Positions 41,059-52,830 of a DNA stretch of 64,000 nucleotides are shown in pieces. The stretch is from positions 14,289,009 through 14,353,008 of the forward strand of contig CM040100.1 of the NCBI GenBank assembly GCA_022496805.1, given 5' to 3'. The notes below the pieces were generated by a model that saw nothing but the letters and a program-made list of their open reading frames with translations, was not told the DNA's origin and made no database searches. The number at the start of each line of letters is the position of its first letter. Within the stretch, counting starts at the first letter, position 1. This stretch comes from Pohlia nutans. Taxonomy: Eukaryota; Streptophyta; Bryopsida; Bryales; Mniaceae. The position numbers were made by a program, and so were the translations under genes.

Positions 41059-41629
41059 CCCCTAAACGTCCTCATCTTGTTTAGATTGGACAATTTTGCA
41101 AAGATGCATTATAAAATGCAACTAAGAGGGATATTTCGAATTTGATGTATATATAAAAGTTGTACATGATGAATTTTAGATTCTATCCATATGGTTAAAT
41201 CAATGATTGCTATCACGAATATTTTTCTATAAAATTTAAAATTTAAAATTCAAATTTATTTTGTAATTTGATTACGAATAAGATATTGAGAATTTGTGGA
41301 TGAAATTTGTTGTGATGGGTTGAAATATAATACTCTAAGTGTAGTGATTTTTGGAGATTTTTTGATTTTTTGATTGTATGAGTTCACTTTTTCAAGAGCA
41401 CTTTTAGACTTAAATCTTTGAAATTTTTAATGAAACACTGCAACATGAAATGAAGCATAAAGGTTTCACGAATCATCTCCTTTCTAATTGTTTCACACAA
41501 GCATGAAGCTAACTTTCCATAAAAAAATCAATAAAAATTTCACACTACAAAAGTGCATGATGGATGAGAAAACGAAGTTTGCTTCTGTATATCATGCAAA
41601 ATATGCATGGTTGGGCAGTTAGGAGTTAA
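41055..41629. mobile_element. TTAA-flanked element, ~575-bp family, second tandem copy
   Basis: It starts at the same TTAA (41055-41058) that ends the previous copy and ends GTTGGGCAGTTAGGAGTTAA. It is in the same orientation but visibly diverged from its neighbour. Confidence 0.88.
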
Positions 41630-42000
41630 TCCCCCTCTCATGTAGTCACGTGATTCCTCACACATATAAAAGAGTGTATCCCTTGGGTGTTTTTATGAGT
41701 TTTCTTTTTCAAGCATAATCCATGACAAGAATAGTATATACCTACATTTTTATAATGTACATTACTTCTATAGTTTGAGGTTAAAACTCAAAAAATACTC
41801 TTTTCTTTCTAAATTAAGAAATTATGTTTAAAGGTTAACACAATTTACAATTAACCACTATGTAGCAAAATACTAGCCCTCATAGTACAATTTCAATCTT
41901 GTTTCTAAAAATTTGATATAAATTTTTGGTTTTGGAATATTGTACACCACCAAAACATGAAGGCAAAATTGGAAACATGGTGGCAAAAGGTTGGTGTATT
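41630..42000. other. intergenic; right part of an AGGTACACCAACC-family repeat
   Basis: From about 41860 the sequence is homologous to the left arm around 39210-39545. It ends GGTTGGTGTATT, next to the TTAA at 42001. Confidence 0.5.
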
Positions 42001-43555
42001 TTAACCCCTAAATGCCAAGAGGTTTTGGGCAATACCTAAATGTATTATAAAATGACGCTTCTTTACCTTTTTTGAGCTTCAACTTTAAAGAGCATATGTA
42101 AAGCATCCTTATTAGAAGACATCCATACAATTGAATTTGAAATAAAAATGCCTAGATATTTTTTCAAATGAATTTACAAGAAAGAGTTTGAAAATTCAAT
42201 TAAATTAAAATTTTAATACTCTCATCTTATAATTTTGTATGATTGATTGAAATCATTATGCTTCAATAGTGGTAAAGTTTTTCACATAAGATTTATTATC
42301 GTTCAATAGAGGTGTTTGAGATCTCTTTGTAAGCAATTAAAAGATCATTTTATAGGTTGAAATATTGCACGTTATGCAAAAGATGATTCATTGTTGTACA
42401 TTATGCACTTTTGGCCAATCTTTCCAAAATTCATAAGATAATGAGTATTTTTGTTTCTTTCATGTGATTAAAACGTTAATCTCTTTTAAAATCAAATTTA
42501 AACATATTTCGACACTATTATTTAATTCAACCGTATGGATGTCATGGAAAAGTTATCATCTACAACTTTCATTTGTATGTTAGCTTCAAAGAATAAATTT
42601 AGTGCACAATTTATAGTTCAAAAATTTGAAAATTGTTTTGTTGAAATGAAAACTCACATGGAATGGAACGACCTAGCAAATTCAATTTCAATTCTTACCA
42701 AATGTGACTTCATGTAGGGTGTTTTCACGCTAGGATGTCATAGTTCTCAACAAAAAAAGTTTCTAATGTTGCAAAGCATATGCATTAATGACGTAATATA
42801 ATAAATAGGGAAAATACCAAAAACATTTTAATGCAGTAAAAATGGAATTTTTTAAAGACATTTTATTAGTTTGGAATATTTTGGAATATTCTTGCTGATG
42901 TCATTTGAATCCGGTTGCAAACCATGTCGAATGCAAATTTTAGCCACACCACATGCTCCGTTCTAATTAGCCAATCAAGCTCGCAAGAATGTTTTTGGGA
43001 ATTTGCCATTTGAAGGGACGTTTAATTGTAAGGGAACAAAAATTGTCGCCATAAACCTCTAATATCCACCTTGCTCATGGAATCTTTTGGAATATTTTTT
43101 GAATGCAATACCTTTATGTTATAGGAATTCAAGAAAATTATTGCCATGACTATATCTTCAATGAAACGTATCAATTAAGGCAATAAAGTATTTATACTAC
43201 AACATCATCGAATGCAATGTATTACATTTTTGTCCAAATACTATTTTATGTTATTTTAAAATTATTAATATACATACAAATGAATCCTAGAATACCTTTT
43301 CATTATGGTTAACTTTCTGCCAAAAAACTCATTTCAATGATCAATAGAAAATGTCTATGGCCACATTTCGCTTGTTATGTGATGTCGCACTACACATTTT
43401 GGACGCCCTACTGTGAAAACACCCTTTATGCGAAGGTATCTACGTGAAAAAATCACGTAAAAAACACTACCTAAAAAAACATCACTATAGATGAGAAAAT
43501 GATGAGTGATTTTATACATCATTCAAAAAATGAATGCTTAGGTAGTTAGGGTTAA
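42001..43555. mobile_element. TTAA-flanked element with a nested insertion
   Basis: It runs from TTAACCCCTAAATGCCAAGA to GGTAGTTAGGGTTAA, 1,555 bp, of which 708 bp (42717-43424) are another element. A palindrome CATTCA-AAAAA-TGAATG (43520-43536) lies 15 bp inside the right TTAA. The outer parts match 31825-32400 in inverse orientation. Confidence 0.8.
42717..43424. mobile_element. 708-bp TIR element nested in the TTAA element
   Basis: The ends GGGTGTTTTCAC and, on the reverse strand, GGGTGTTTTCAC are perfect inverted repeats over 12 bp. The flanks TTCATGTA and TTTATGCG could be an 8-bp duplication that has diverged, pointing to a hAT-type element, but this is uncertain. Confidence 0.7.
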
Positions 43556-45454
43556 AGTGGAGACACCTATAACCAAGCACGATTATCATTATTAAAACGA
43601 CTCTGTCCTACTACAACTTGGATCGTGTCAATAAGTGGTTTCACTATTCTTTCAATTCCTAAATTGGTTTTAATGCGATTCACAACCCAACTATTACGTA
43701 CCAAAAAACCAGCCCTCACAATGCAATTTCAATCTTGTTCCCAAAAAAATTCAGTAGACATTTTTGGTTTGAAATATTGTACATTACCAAAACATTGGAA
43801 ACGTGGTGGTAATAAAGTAGAAGCATTTATAACGGAGAATACATCCAAAACCAATGTGTAGATTGACCCATAAAGGTTAACAAACAAAGTCAATGCCACT
43901 TGTGTAAATTTTTTTGTCAACTAATCAACTTCTTGCACTATTACCTATATTATTCAATTTCAAGAAGCAATTTGGGCTAGTTTGTGGAATTGTATGTTCA
44001 CAAATTTGGGATACTCTATTTATTGGTTTTGGGTGACAACTAACTTTTCACTTTGAAAATTTGTAGAAAATAAAATAAAAATAAAATAATGGAATAAATT
44101 GCATTATTCATGATTTCTATTCTCCTACAAAGGAAAAATACTATTCGCCTTCTACTCTTACTGCACTATCTTGTAAATAAAAATCGCCATATACAACAGG
44201 TATCAAGTACCATAAACCATCATTGAGTTTGCAATCCAAAACCAAATAAGAATGCATAACATACATACTCTCAAAGAATGCCAAGCCAAAGGAGCTTCTC
44301 CACTAGATATATCCCAAAACCCTAATTGGATGAAATATTAAATGAATAAAAACTCCCTAAACTAAAATAGACTACATAAACTAACATAGTATGCACCATA
44401 CATCTATCCGACGTGGCCCTCGATGCCACATATCGTAAGAGTACGTAGGTTAAAAAACTTAAGTTATCAGTTATGGGTGTTTCTACCAGAGTTGGACGTG
44501 TATCAAATAAAAATAAACAAAAATGTTGATATGGAGTTACAGTACACCGTAGAACACTATTCAAGCTATGTTCATTTCATGCAAAAGATGCCATACACAC
44601 CCACCACTGGTTTCTACCTTAGATTGTTGTAATTTTACCTAAAAGCCAAGGTCGACAACTCATACCTAATATTAATTTATTGCCTCTCTCCCACCAGGGG
44701 GAGATTACGGAAACGCTTCGTTTTCAAGGAGTTACATACCTGAACAATACAAACAAGGTGTAAACGTAAATCTAGGGTAAATACTAAGGCAAAGACTACT
44801 CGACTATCCGCTTGTTTTTGCTACAAATGATACAAATATTCTCTAAAATTCGATGAATATTCTCTAAGATTATATGGATATTCTTTAAAATTCTCTTTTC
44901 CACCATAGAAAATAAATAAATAAATTTAATTCCTAAAAAAAAATTGGGCTTCTCTTTTTATCATTATTATTATTTTTGCCAACCCTTACATTGAGTGGCG
45001 CACTTGATAACAACAGAGCACTCCCCCACCTCTTTGGTCATAAGAGCAGAGAGCGGGGGTCGTTACTGGGGATGGATGAGGCTTAGTGGATCTCACTGGC
45101 ATCTTCTTCGTCGTCCTGCGAATATGACCCTCGCTCGCTCCTCCATCTCGCACCTGCAACAGCAAATGAAATCTCACTTCACTTACACAAACCAATCTCC
45201 TCCTCACTCTCCTTGTTGCTGCAGTCACACGAGCACCAGCAGTTCTTCTTCTTTCTTCTTTGTTGGTTTTTATTGTTTTTGTTTTGGTTGTTGTTTGTTT
45301 GTTGTTGTTCTCGCAGCAAGCAAGTTTCCCGATGCTTATCCTCTCCCTCCTCACGCTGTGATTCTCGCACCCACCCACCTCCTGCTCTGTTTTCTATCTC
45401 TGCTTTCATGATTCTCTCTTCGATGAGATCGTAGCCCTCGAGCTCACTGCACCC
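43556..45454. other. intergenic and 5' region of the DUF212 gene
   Basis: 43556-43860 is a diverged arm of the repeat seen at 39190-40340. The rest to about 44990 is AT-rich without a recognised gene. From about 45000 the sequence is CT-rich and probably promoter and 5' leader of the next gene. Confidence 0.4.
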
Positions 45455-47194
45455 ATGGCGTGTCTCGCTCTGTCCGCGGGAGCCACCGCTTCCATGCTCT
45501 CAATTGGGACCTCGCAATCCAACGCTCGCCCGCTGCTTCAGGTGCGTGCATACATGCGTTTCGGTGACCTGCATTGTACGTACGCCCCATTCTGGCGCTG
45601 ACGTTTTTTTTGTGGGCTGTTACAGTACTTGGAGTCGACGAGTAATGCGCGTTATTTCCGTTGCGGGAAGAGACTGTCGATTATTGTGAGAACGAAACGA
45701 TGTGTGTGTCAGAGTCAGAGTCAGAGTCAGAGTGGGGCTGGGTTTAGTGAAAGGAAAGAGGGTTTAGAGGATGAGGATTCTTCGCCGTTTCGGAGACCCG
45801 TGGTGTTCGTCGCGCACGCGCTCGCGTCAGTGCGAGATAGGTTACGTCGAACAGCGAAGGAGACGGAATGGGATGGGGAGTTGCTGCAGCAAGGGGGTTT
45901 AGGGATGGCATTGCTCACCACGTCCATAATTGCCAGGGACCGAATCAGCCCCGTCTTGATCACGCTCCGAGCCAATCCCACCTTCATGTCCGGCCTTGTC
46001 GCATGGGCAATTGCACAGGTGCGAACCTCTTGAGTATTTCCATGGGTTTATGGTTTCGGGTGTTGAAAATAGAATGTCTGCTTTTGAAGCTGATAGTATC
46101 TTTCAAAATATATTCCATTGTTTAGGGTACGATTTCTTCTTTCAATTGGTACATTTGTTACCTTCATTTGAACTCCTCTGGTTATGGAAGCAGTCACTTC
46201 CCTATCATTCAAAATCTAGGGTATGATTTCTTCTTTCAATTGGTACATTTTGTTACCTTCATTTGAATGGATGCAGTAACTTGTGGGCACTTAGGGTTAG
46301 GTTATCTTTTTGGATTCACGATCGCTGATTGCTTGAATTGGTGTATGCATTTGCAGGTATTGAAAGTGTTTACAAAGTACTGGGTGGAGAGGAAATGGGA
46401 CTGGAAGATGCTGGTGGGCTCAGGCGGCATGCCTTCCTCGCATTCAGCTCTGTGTGTGGGTTTAACCACAGCGGTTGCACTGTGTCATGGAGTGGGTGAC
46501 AGCTTGTTCCCAGTGTGTTTAGGGTTTACCCTGATCGTCATGTACGATGCAGCGGGAGTGAGGCGACATGCTGGACGTCAAGCCGAGGTAAGTCACTTCA
46601 ACCTGCCAGTGGAGTTCTCCAGCTAAATTGTAGCAGCAGAGTAATTGTCTGTATTTGAAAATATAATCTGGGTTCAAAAACGTCTCCAATCAGGAGTTCT
46701 TGGACACCCCTTTTCTTGTGAAACTTAGTAAAGCAAAGTTGTAACACCATAATCAACTCACAGATTACCGTATGTTGTGAACTGCCCTGGGTAGGGTAAT
46801 AGAGATAATTAAGATAATCCCAACCCTTTTTTTTTCTATTCCTTGGTGAAGACGTAATTGAGTTTTGAAACCCCACAATGACTAAGGAAAAGACACGGAA
46901 ATCATGCTGTAAGTAGAGTTCTTGAATGGCTTATTATAATGAGACAGATAGGCTGGACTTGAAGCTGCAAGTGTTGGAGCTTTTTTATTGGTAAATTCTG
47001 AAGTCTAAACTTGGTGTATGGCATTTGGGGTGCAGGTTCTAAATATGATCGTACAGGACTTGTTCGAGGGACACCCTGTGAGTGAGAAGAAGCTAAAGGA
47101 GCTTCTGGGTCACACACCGTTGCAAGTTGGTGCAGGGGCCATTCTAGGTATCATTTGTGGTTTCCTCTGTTCGCGCGCCACCATGATTTATTGA
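45455..47194 (+). CDS. DUF212 / acid phosphatase-haloperoxidase-related protein, plastid type
   Basis: Four exons: 45455-45541, 45626-46018, 46357-46587 and 47036-47194, all phase 0, giving 289 residues. The C-terminal ~155 residues form the DUF212 domain with the motifs KYWVERKWDWKMLVGSGGMP, SSHSALCVGL, VMYDAAGVRRHAGRQAEVLN and KELLGHTPLQVGAGAILG. The family is annotated as acid phosphatase/vanadium-dependent haloperoxidase-related because of its distant likeness to PAP2 enzymes; no enzymatic activity is firmly established. The first ~130 residues, rich in Ser, Ala and Arg with an SQSQSQSQS run, look like a plastid transit peptide plus linker, as in the longer Arabidopsis member At3g61770. 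Hydrophobic segments suggest a membrane protein. A copia element is inserted about 550 bp downstream. Confidence 0.9.
46120..46270 (+). repeat. tandem duplication in intron 2 of the DUF212 gene
   Basis: ATTTCTTCTTTCAATTGGTA occurs at about 46130 and again at about 46222, period about 92 bp. A similar sequence (CTTCTTTCTATTGGTACATT) occurs at about 19510 in an intron of the phosphatase gene. Confidence 0.8.
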
Positions 47195-47742
47195 GTGGGA
47201 GTTTCTGTCTTGGATTTTTTTTCACCTGGTTTGTTTTATGAAGCACACAATTCATACGAAGTACGAGGTTTTCGCGTTGGCAAGCTTTCAGTCCACTTGT
47301 TGATTTCACTAGAAAGCCCCTCGTCCTGAAGCTTAGATTGTAGTTCAAGATGGCTGCAAATGGAGGAATTTAGAGGATTTGCTTGTGCAACTCCTGCCGC
47401 ATATTCAATCAAATACTCCCTGCTGGACTCATTTATCTAAACGTCTTTCTGTTCCTTACTCCCACCATGGCATATGGGTACCGTATTCTGGTGCTTGATC
47501 ACTTCTTGCCAACATTCCTTGAATGAGCTGGCTCCAGTTTTCATTTAGTTGGAAGTGAGATGTCAGGAGGGTTCTGTATTATTAGGGTTGTCAGAGTGCA
47601 TGGCTTTTTTTCTTTCCTTTTGGAGCCCTGTGTAATTTCTGAGCCCCAAATTCTTGGCATATATATTACAGTTTTCAAGTCTTGTTTGAGAATTGCCTCT
47701 TATTTCAGATTGTGAGTCTTGCACTCGAACAACCCTCATTGG
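47195..47742. other. 3' flank of the DUF212 gene
   Basis: Probable 3' UTR followed by intergenic DNA; it ends with ATTGG (47738-47742), the left target duplication of the copia element. Confidence 0.45.
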
Positions 47743-49019
47743 TGTTGCGATAGTGCCACAGACTCTTGCATAAGACGGACAGTACAGTGGGGTACCAATC
47801 AAAATGTCGTTTTCGAATTCGCAGTGAGTAAAATTTCAGTACTGCCAACTTTGAAAGCCTCCCGAGAGCTCAAAAACTAGTATTTTACCACGAAATTTTT
47901 ACCAAAGAATTATCTTCAAGTTAATTATATGTGTGGCAAATTTCAAGGCCAAAAGATTCACCAAACAAAAGTTATTCAAAATCTACCAACATTGGTAGCT
48001 GTGGAAATTTTTTCACTGCTGCCAACTTTGACAGCCTCCCAAAGATTGAATAATTTTTTTTTTGCCATGAAATTCTTGGAACAAAAACCTCTTTATGTTA
48101 ATAACATATGATAAAAATTTCAAGGCCAAAAAATTAATACAAAAGAAGATATTAACAATCTACCAACATGCCCTCTAGGTTACAAGCAATGATTGAGGCA
48201 AAAGGAGGACATACACGTTGGTAGATTGTAATTTTTTTTTTTTGTATAAGTTTTTTGACCTTGAAATTTGGCATGAATGTTGTTATCATAAAGAGCATGT
48301 TGTGCCAAAAATTTCATGGTAAATAGACAAATTCTCAACTGTTGGGAGGGTGTCAAAGTTGGTGTCAAAGTTGGTAGATATGTTGCTCCAATCACATGTT
48401 GGTAGATTGTTAATATCTTTTTTTGTATTAATTTTCTGGCCTTGAAATTTTTATCATATGTTATTAACATAAAGAGGTTTTTGTTCCAAGAATTTCATGG
48501 CAAAAAAAAATTATTCAATCTTTGGGAGGCTGTCAAAGTTGGCAGCAGTGAAAAAATTTCCACAGCTACCAATGTTGGTAGATTTTGAATAACTTGTTTT
48601 TGGTGAAACTTTTGGCCTTGAAATTTGCCACACATATAATTAACTTGAAGATAATTCTTTGGTAAAAATTTCGTGGTAAAATACTAGTTTTTGAGCTCTC
48701 GGGAGGCTTTCAAAGTTGGCAGTACTGAAATTTTACTCACTGCGAATTCGAAGACGACATTTTGATTGGTACCCCACTGTACAAAAACTAATGCAATCAC
48801 AAACTGTTCACAAATGTGTGCAACTCCGGGAGAGAGTTGCCTTTTATACGTTTTGTCCCGCCTCGGTGGGCAGAGATTACAATGCCCCCGTCTTAGTGGG
48901 CAGATGTATCTCGCTAGGTGACTTCAGATCGTACTAAGTTAACTGCTAGTTCACTACTAGCACTCGGGTGAGTGAACTAGCACCCGGGTGTAATCACCCA
49001 GTTAGCTTCCACTTCAACA
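47743..49019 (-). repeat. left (3') LTR, interrupted
   Basis: Without the inserted foldback element this LTR would be ~280 bp, close to the 260-bp right LTR. It carries a short extra duplication (CACTCGGGTGAGTGAACTAG, about 48961-48980) absent from the other LTR. Confidence 0.85.
47783..48781. mobile_element. 999-bp Tc1/mariner-type foldback element within the LTR
   Basis: The ends TACAGTGGGGTACCAATCAA and its reverse complement are perfect, with TA at each end. The arms pair over almost 400 bp (for example GCCTCCCGAGAGCTCAAAAA at 47858 with its inverse near 48700). It separates the LTR after GGACAGTA and before CAAAAACTAATGC. No coding function. Confidence 0.88.
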
Positions 49020-49107
49020 CTCCGAGATCTAGAGTTTCCTCATTAAAAACCATTCTGCGATAAAACCCGAGTCAGGAAAAATTCACAGATCTAAAAAAGA
49101 GTATAAC

Positions 49108-49431
49108 TCATTGAGGGATTATCTCATGAAGTAATCTCATCCCATCCTCTTGTACTAATCTTCTATAGGTGTAGGCTGGGAGAGCCTTGGTTAACATATT
49201 AACTATACTGTGGGTTGAGTCAACTTTCTTTACCTCAATCTGCTCACTTTGTATGAGATCTTGAGTGAATCCAAATATCTGAGGGCAGATATGCTTGACC
49301 CGATCAGTCTTGACAAATCCGGCTCCTACTTGTGCGATGCATGCAACATTGTCTTCAAAGATGATAGTCGGTTCGTTATCAGCACAAGTCTCTGATCTCT
49401 CCCTCTTGCATCTTATTTTTCCATACAACAT
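49108..49431 (-). pseudogene. copia polyprotein fragment (RNase H C-terminus)
   Basis: The frame contains PTIIFEDNVACIAQV, VKHICPQIFGFTQDL and VNMLTKALPAYTYRRLVQ, the typical end of the Ty1/copia RNase H domain (ADNEPT..EDN..A..KH..TK.LP). Only about 100 residues remain. Confidence 0.85.
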
Positions 49432-49479
49432 TGTTTTTGCTTTTTGTTTTTCGCAGTAACATACAGCATTAATTCTGCG

Positions 49480-49770
49480 TTGCTGTTGTTGTTGCTACTA
49501 TCGTTACCGTTGGAGTTGGTGTTCAGTCTCGCATTCTTGCTGCTCTCCTTCTTGCAGTCTCACATTCTCGTTGTTCCCCTTTTTGCATTGCATTGCTTTG
49601 TTTTACTCCTCGCGTTCCGGAACCCTCCATCAGGACCCTTCAGGTATTTTCTGGTCCATGTTGATGCCTCTGGAATGCGAGGAGTAAAGCAAAGCAATGC
49701 AAGAAGGCAGCAGCGAGAATGCGAGACTGAACACCAACTCCAACGGTAACGATAGTAGCGATAACATGTT
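49480..49770. repeat. inverted repeat inside the copia element
   Basis: TACTATCGTTACCGTTGGAG (49497) and the following ~115 bp are repeated inverted up to about 49760 (CTCCAACGGTAACGATAGTA), leaving a short central loop. Confidence 0.8.
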
Positions 49771-49826
49771 GCGTGTAGTACTATTGCGTGTAGTGTTGAT
49801 TGCGTGTTGCGTGTTAGCTGATAACA

Positions 49827-50086
49827 TGTTGCGATAGTGCCACAAACTCTTGCATAAGACGGACAATACAAAAACTAATGCAATCCCAAACTGTTCACAA
49901 CTATGTGCAATTCCCGGAGAGACTTGCCTTTAATATGTTTTGTCCCGCCTCGGTCAATGGAGATTACAATGCCCCCATCTCGGTAGGCGGATGCATCTCG
50001 CTAGGTGACTTCAGATCGTACTAAGTTAACTGCTAGTGCACTACTAGCACCTAGGTGTAATCACTCAATTAGCTTCCATTTCAACA
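49827..50086 (-). repeat. right (5') LTR of the copia element
   Basis: A 260-bp LTR with TGTTG..CAACA ends, very similar to the left LTR apart from scattered substitutions. Confidence 0.88.
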
Positions 50087-50435
50087 ATTGGCAAAGTGAT
50101 ACATTCCTTTTGTGGTGGAATTTAGTATGATGTCTTGCACAATGTTGGTTTGGTAGTACACGGTTCTCAGTGAATTGTGCAATGTTGGTCTGGTATTACA
50201 CGGTTTTCACTGAAATGAATCAATCAGAGTCATTATGAGAAGTGGTGGACCTCAAACAGATATTTAGAATGAACCATTATCCAAGGTTTCACTATAGAAA
50301 GATGCCATACCATACCAAGACTAGTCTTGTGTATGCTGGAAACACATATCGTAGTTTCCTAGCAGCTTGGGCAACTTTATTCTTAATAATTAATTAAAGT
50401 GGAAAAATAGTTAAGCAACACAAAAAAATAATATA

Positions 50436-50990
50436 TTAACCCCTAAAGGACTATAAGGCCTCCACGCGGCTTCTGAAACTAAAAGTGAGAAAATTCGAGT
50501 TTTTGGGCTTTGAATTGTAGGATGAGCAACAAAGAGACCTTGGCTCTTTTTGAGAGCTGAATCTGTAAGTACTTCTTGATTGGAAATTCATGAAGTGTGC
50601 GATTTTGGTGATTTTTTGAGTTGCAAGGAGGCTATCTAGGCGTCACTTCAGAACCTCATATCTTCTTCCTCACACCTCCAAATTACATGAATTTTTTGCA
50701 CATGTTAAAATGATGATCTCTACGCACAGTAAAAATTTCAGAATTTTTGGAGCACTTTTGAACAATTCGATTTCAGCATATGTACAAAATACCGTGAACG
50801 AGTTCCATCAATCTTCTCAACGGTGGCATTTTCACAAAAATTGTGCAATTTTGTTGATCCTTGTTTCGTACAAAAACTACGTAAGTCTTCTTTAATTTCA
50901 ACAGTGCCGATCGTCAAAATTACCCCACACCAATGAGGAATTGAACTTGTTACAAGAGCTAGTCAAAAAAGCAAGAGCTAAGTTCACCAC
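50436..50990. mobile_element. TTAA-flanked element, 582-bp family, right end truncated
   Basis: It starts TTAACCCCTAAAGGACTATA and aligns, inverted, with 53456-54037, up to about CACCAATGAGGAATTGAAC..AGTTCACCACCC. The terminal GGTCCTTTAGGGATTAA equivalent is missing. Confidence 0.8.
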
Positions 50991-52830
50991 CCATCCCCCC
51001 GTCCCGTGGGGTCTCACTCTTGGATAGGACAAAGTAGGACAATTGCTTTAAAGTTAACCGGTTAAACTCCTTTACAAAAATGTGCATAACTTAAGCATAA
51101 AAACTTCAAATCACAAAATTCTTTTTGGAGGTGAAAGATTGCTTGATTGTGAAAATTTTCTTTGTTGATCAATATTCAAAATAAGTTAGTCTACTATGCA
51201 CAATTGAGCCTCGAAAGTCTGATCACATTGAAACATTTTCTTATTATTCAACTCATGCACATTCTTCACTACCTTACTGAAATTTGTTCATATCTCATTC
51301 ATAAAAACTTCAAATCACAAAATTCTTTTTGGAGGTAGAAGATAACTTAGCCTTCTAACTTTTCTTAGTTGAAAACATTTCAAAATAAGATCATTTTCTA
51401 TGCTCAATTGTGCACCAAAATCTACTGAAAAATATGGTGTAGTGAGAATTCACATGGGCTTGCAAGTTCTTATCTCATATTCTATTTATGTGTATTTCAT
51501 TCAATACCGGTATATAGATTTTATCACATATGGAAAACTATGATAATATGAAGATTCAAATTGTCATACTGATGATTTTTACAAGGTATTGGTTTTCATT
51601 TTTATTTGTAGCTCCAATTTCAACACATGTTCTTTGTAGAAATAAAATGAAAAATCTTGTTGTAATCATTTTGTATATTTTTCACTTTACTACATAATTT
51701 CATTTATTTTCACTTCAATTTAGATTATCTCATTTATTACATAGAATTTACAATCAATTTATCATTATTGAAAGATTATTTTCCAATAATGCTAAATAAT
51801 TTAATATTGTATTCTTGTTTTTAGAATACCCTAAAAACTTAAAAAATAAATCAAAGTTAAAATAATAAAAAATAATACTAAAAGTTTGATAAACTATAAC
51901 ATTTACCATCAAATTGAAATATATACAATGCAATACTATTCTAGAAAGTTAAATTTTAATATTTTTAAAGCCTATTCAAGATCGATTTACGGAATTTGTA
52001 TTTCATTTATAAATTCAATTTAAAAAAAAATTCACCTTAAATACATAGTTTTTTTTTGTTGTTGTCTTTTTTAAATTGAAGATCACTGTAATTTTCTTTT
52101 GTTTGACTTATAGACAACAACTACTGTGGCCATGTGATGTTGACCCAAGTGACCCATGCTTTTACTTTATATATATATATATATATATTTTTAGATTCAT
52201 TTATCCATAATTTAATTCAATTTATGGTGAGGAAATTTGATTAAGAATCCATAACTTTTACACCATAGGTTTAAAAATTATGAAATGATTTTAGTGCACC
52301 CTTACTCATCGAGAACTTTCTGACAATGCCAAGAATGACATCAAAAACTCCCAAATTTCATTTTTCATAATTTAATTCAATTTATGATGTCAAAAATCAC
52401 TAAAAAATCCATAACTCTCACATTGTACCTCTAAAAGTTATGAAACGGCTTTGGTGCACCTCTCCTCGTCGAGAGCTTTCCGACGGTACCAAGAACATGA
52501 CCGGCGGATGCACGGTCGAGGAGATCTTAATGCTCAATTCTAATTTTTTTTCTCTTTTTTGCCCCTCCCCCTCCTTTTTCCTTTTTCCCTCCCCCTCCCC
52601 CTCTTTTTGCCTTTTTAGCTTAGAGTAGGTCCCAACGGCCTCCTCCCCCCTAGGGGTTGAAATTGGGCAGTAACATGTAAAAAATAATGTTAAAACTCAT
52701 GGCCTTTTAATTATAAAAATAGGGCAAACTAGGTTAGTAATTTCCTATAAATTTAGGCACCCTTTTAATTATATATTTTCTCACCGAGCTGCTAGGAAGC
52801 TACAGTATGTGGAACATCCTTGTACTGTAT
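50991..52830. other. AT-rich intergenic DNA
   Basis: It contains diverged direct repeats (CTTCAAATCACAAAATTCTTTTTGGAGGT at about 51105 and 51310), a TA run (52160-52190) and a pyrimidine-rich tract (52540-52620). Parts of 52310-52500 resemble 59640-59790. No gene is seen. Confidence 0.4.

Larger units (their letters stand above)
47743..50086 (-). mobile_element. Ty1/copia LTR retrotransposon, internally deleted
   Basis: Two LTRs beginning TGTTGCGATAGTGCCACA and ending ..TTCAACA (plus-strand sense) lie at 47743-49019 and 49827-50086. ATTGG is duplicated outside (47738-47742, 50087-50091). The internal part is only ~800 bp. The coding remnant is on the minus strand, so the 5' LTR is the right one. 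Next to it, on the minus strand, TGTTATCAGCT resembles the initiator tRNA-Met priming site. It lacks gag, protease, integrase and most of reverse transcriptase. Confidence 0.88.

Noticed and set aside
44986..45434. Overlapping open frames of 70-140 codons on both strands upstream of the DUF212 gene
   Set aside because: The sequence is a CT-rich leader; predicted proteins are low-complexity Ser/Phe/Leu or Arg/Lys/Asn strings without a recognisable domain.
47783..48781. Long hairpin as a candidate microRNA or inverted-repeat silencing locus
   Set aside because: TA flanks and terminal repeats show it is a transposon; a small-RNA role cannot be judged from sequence alone.
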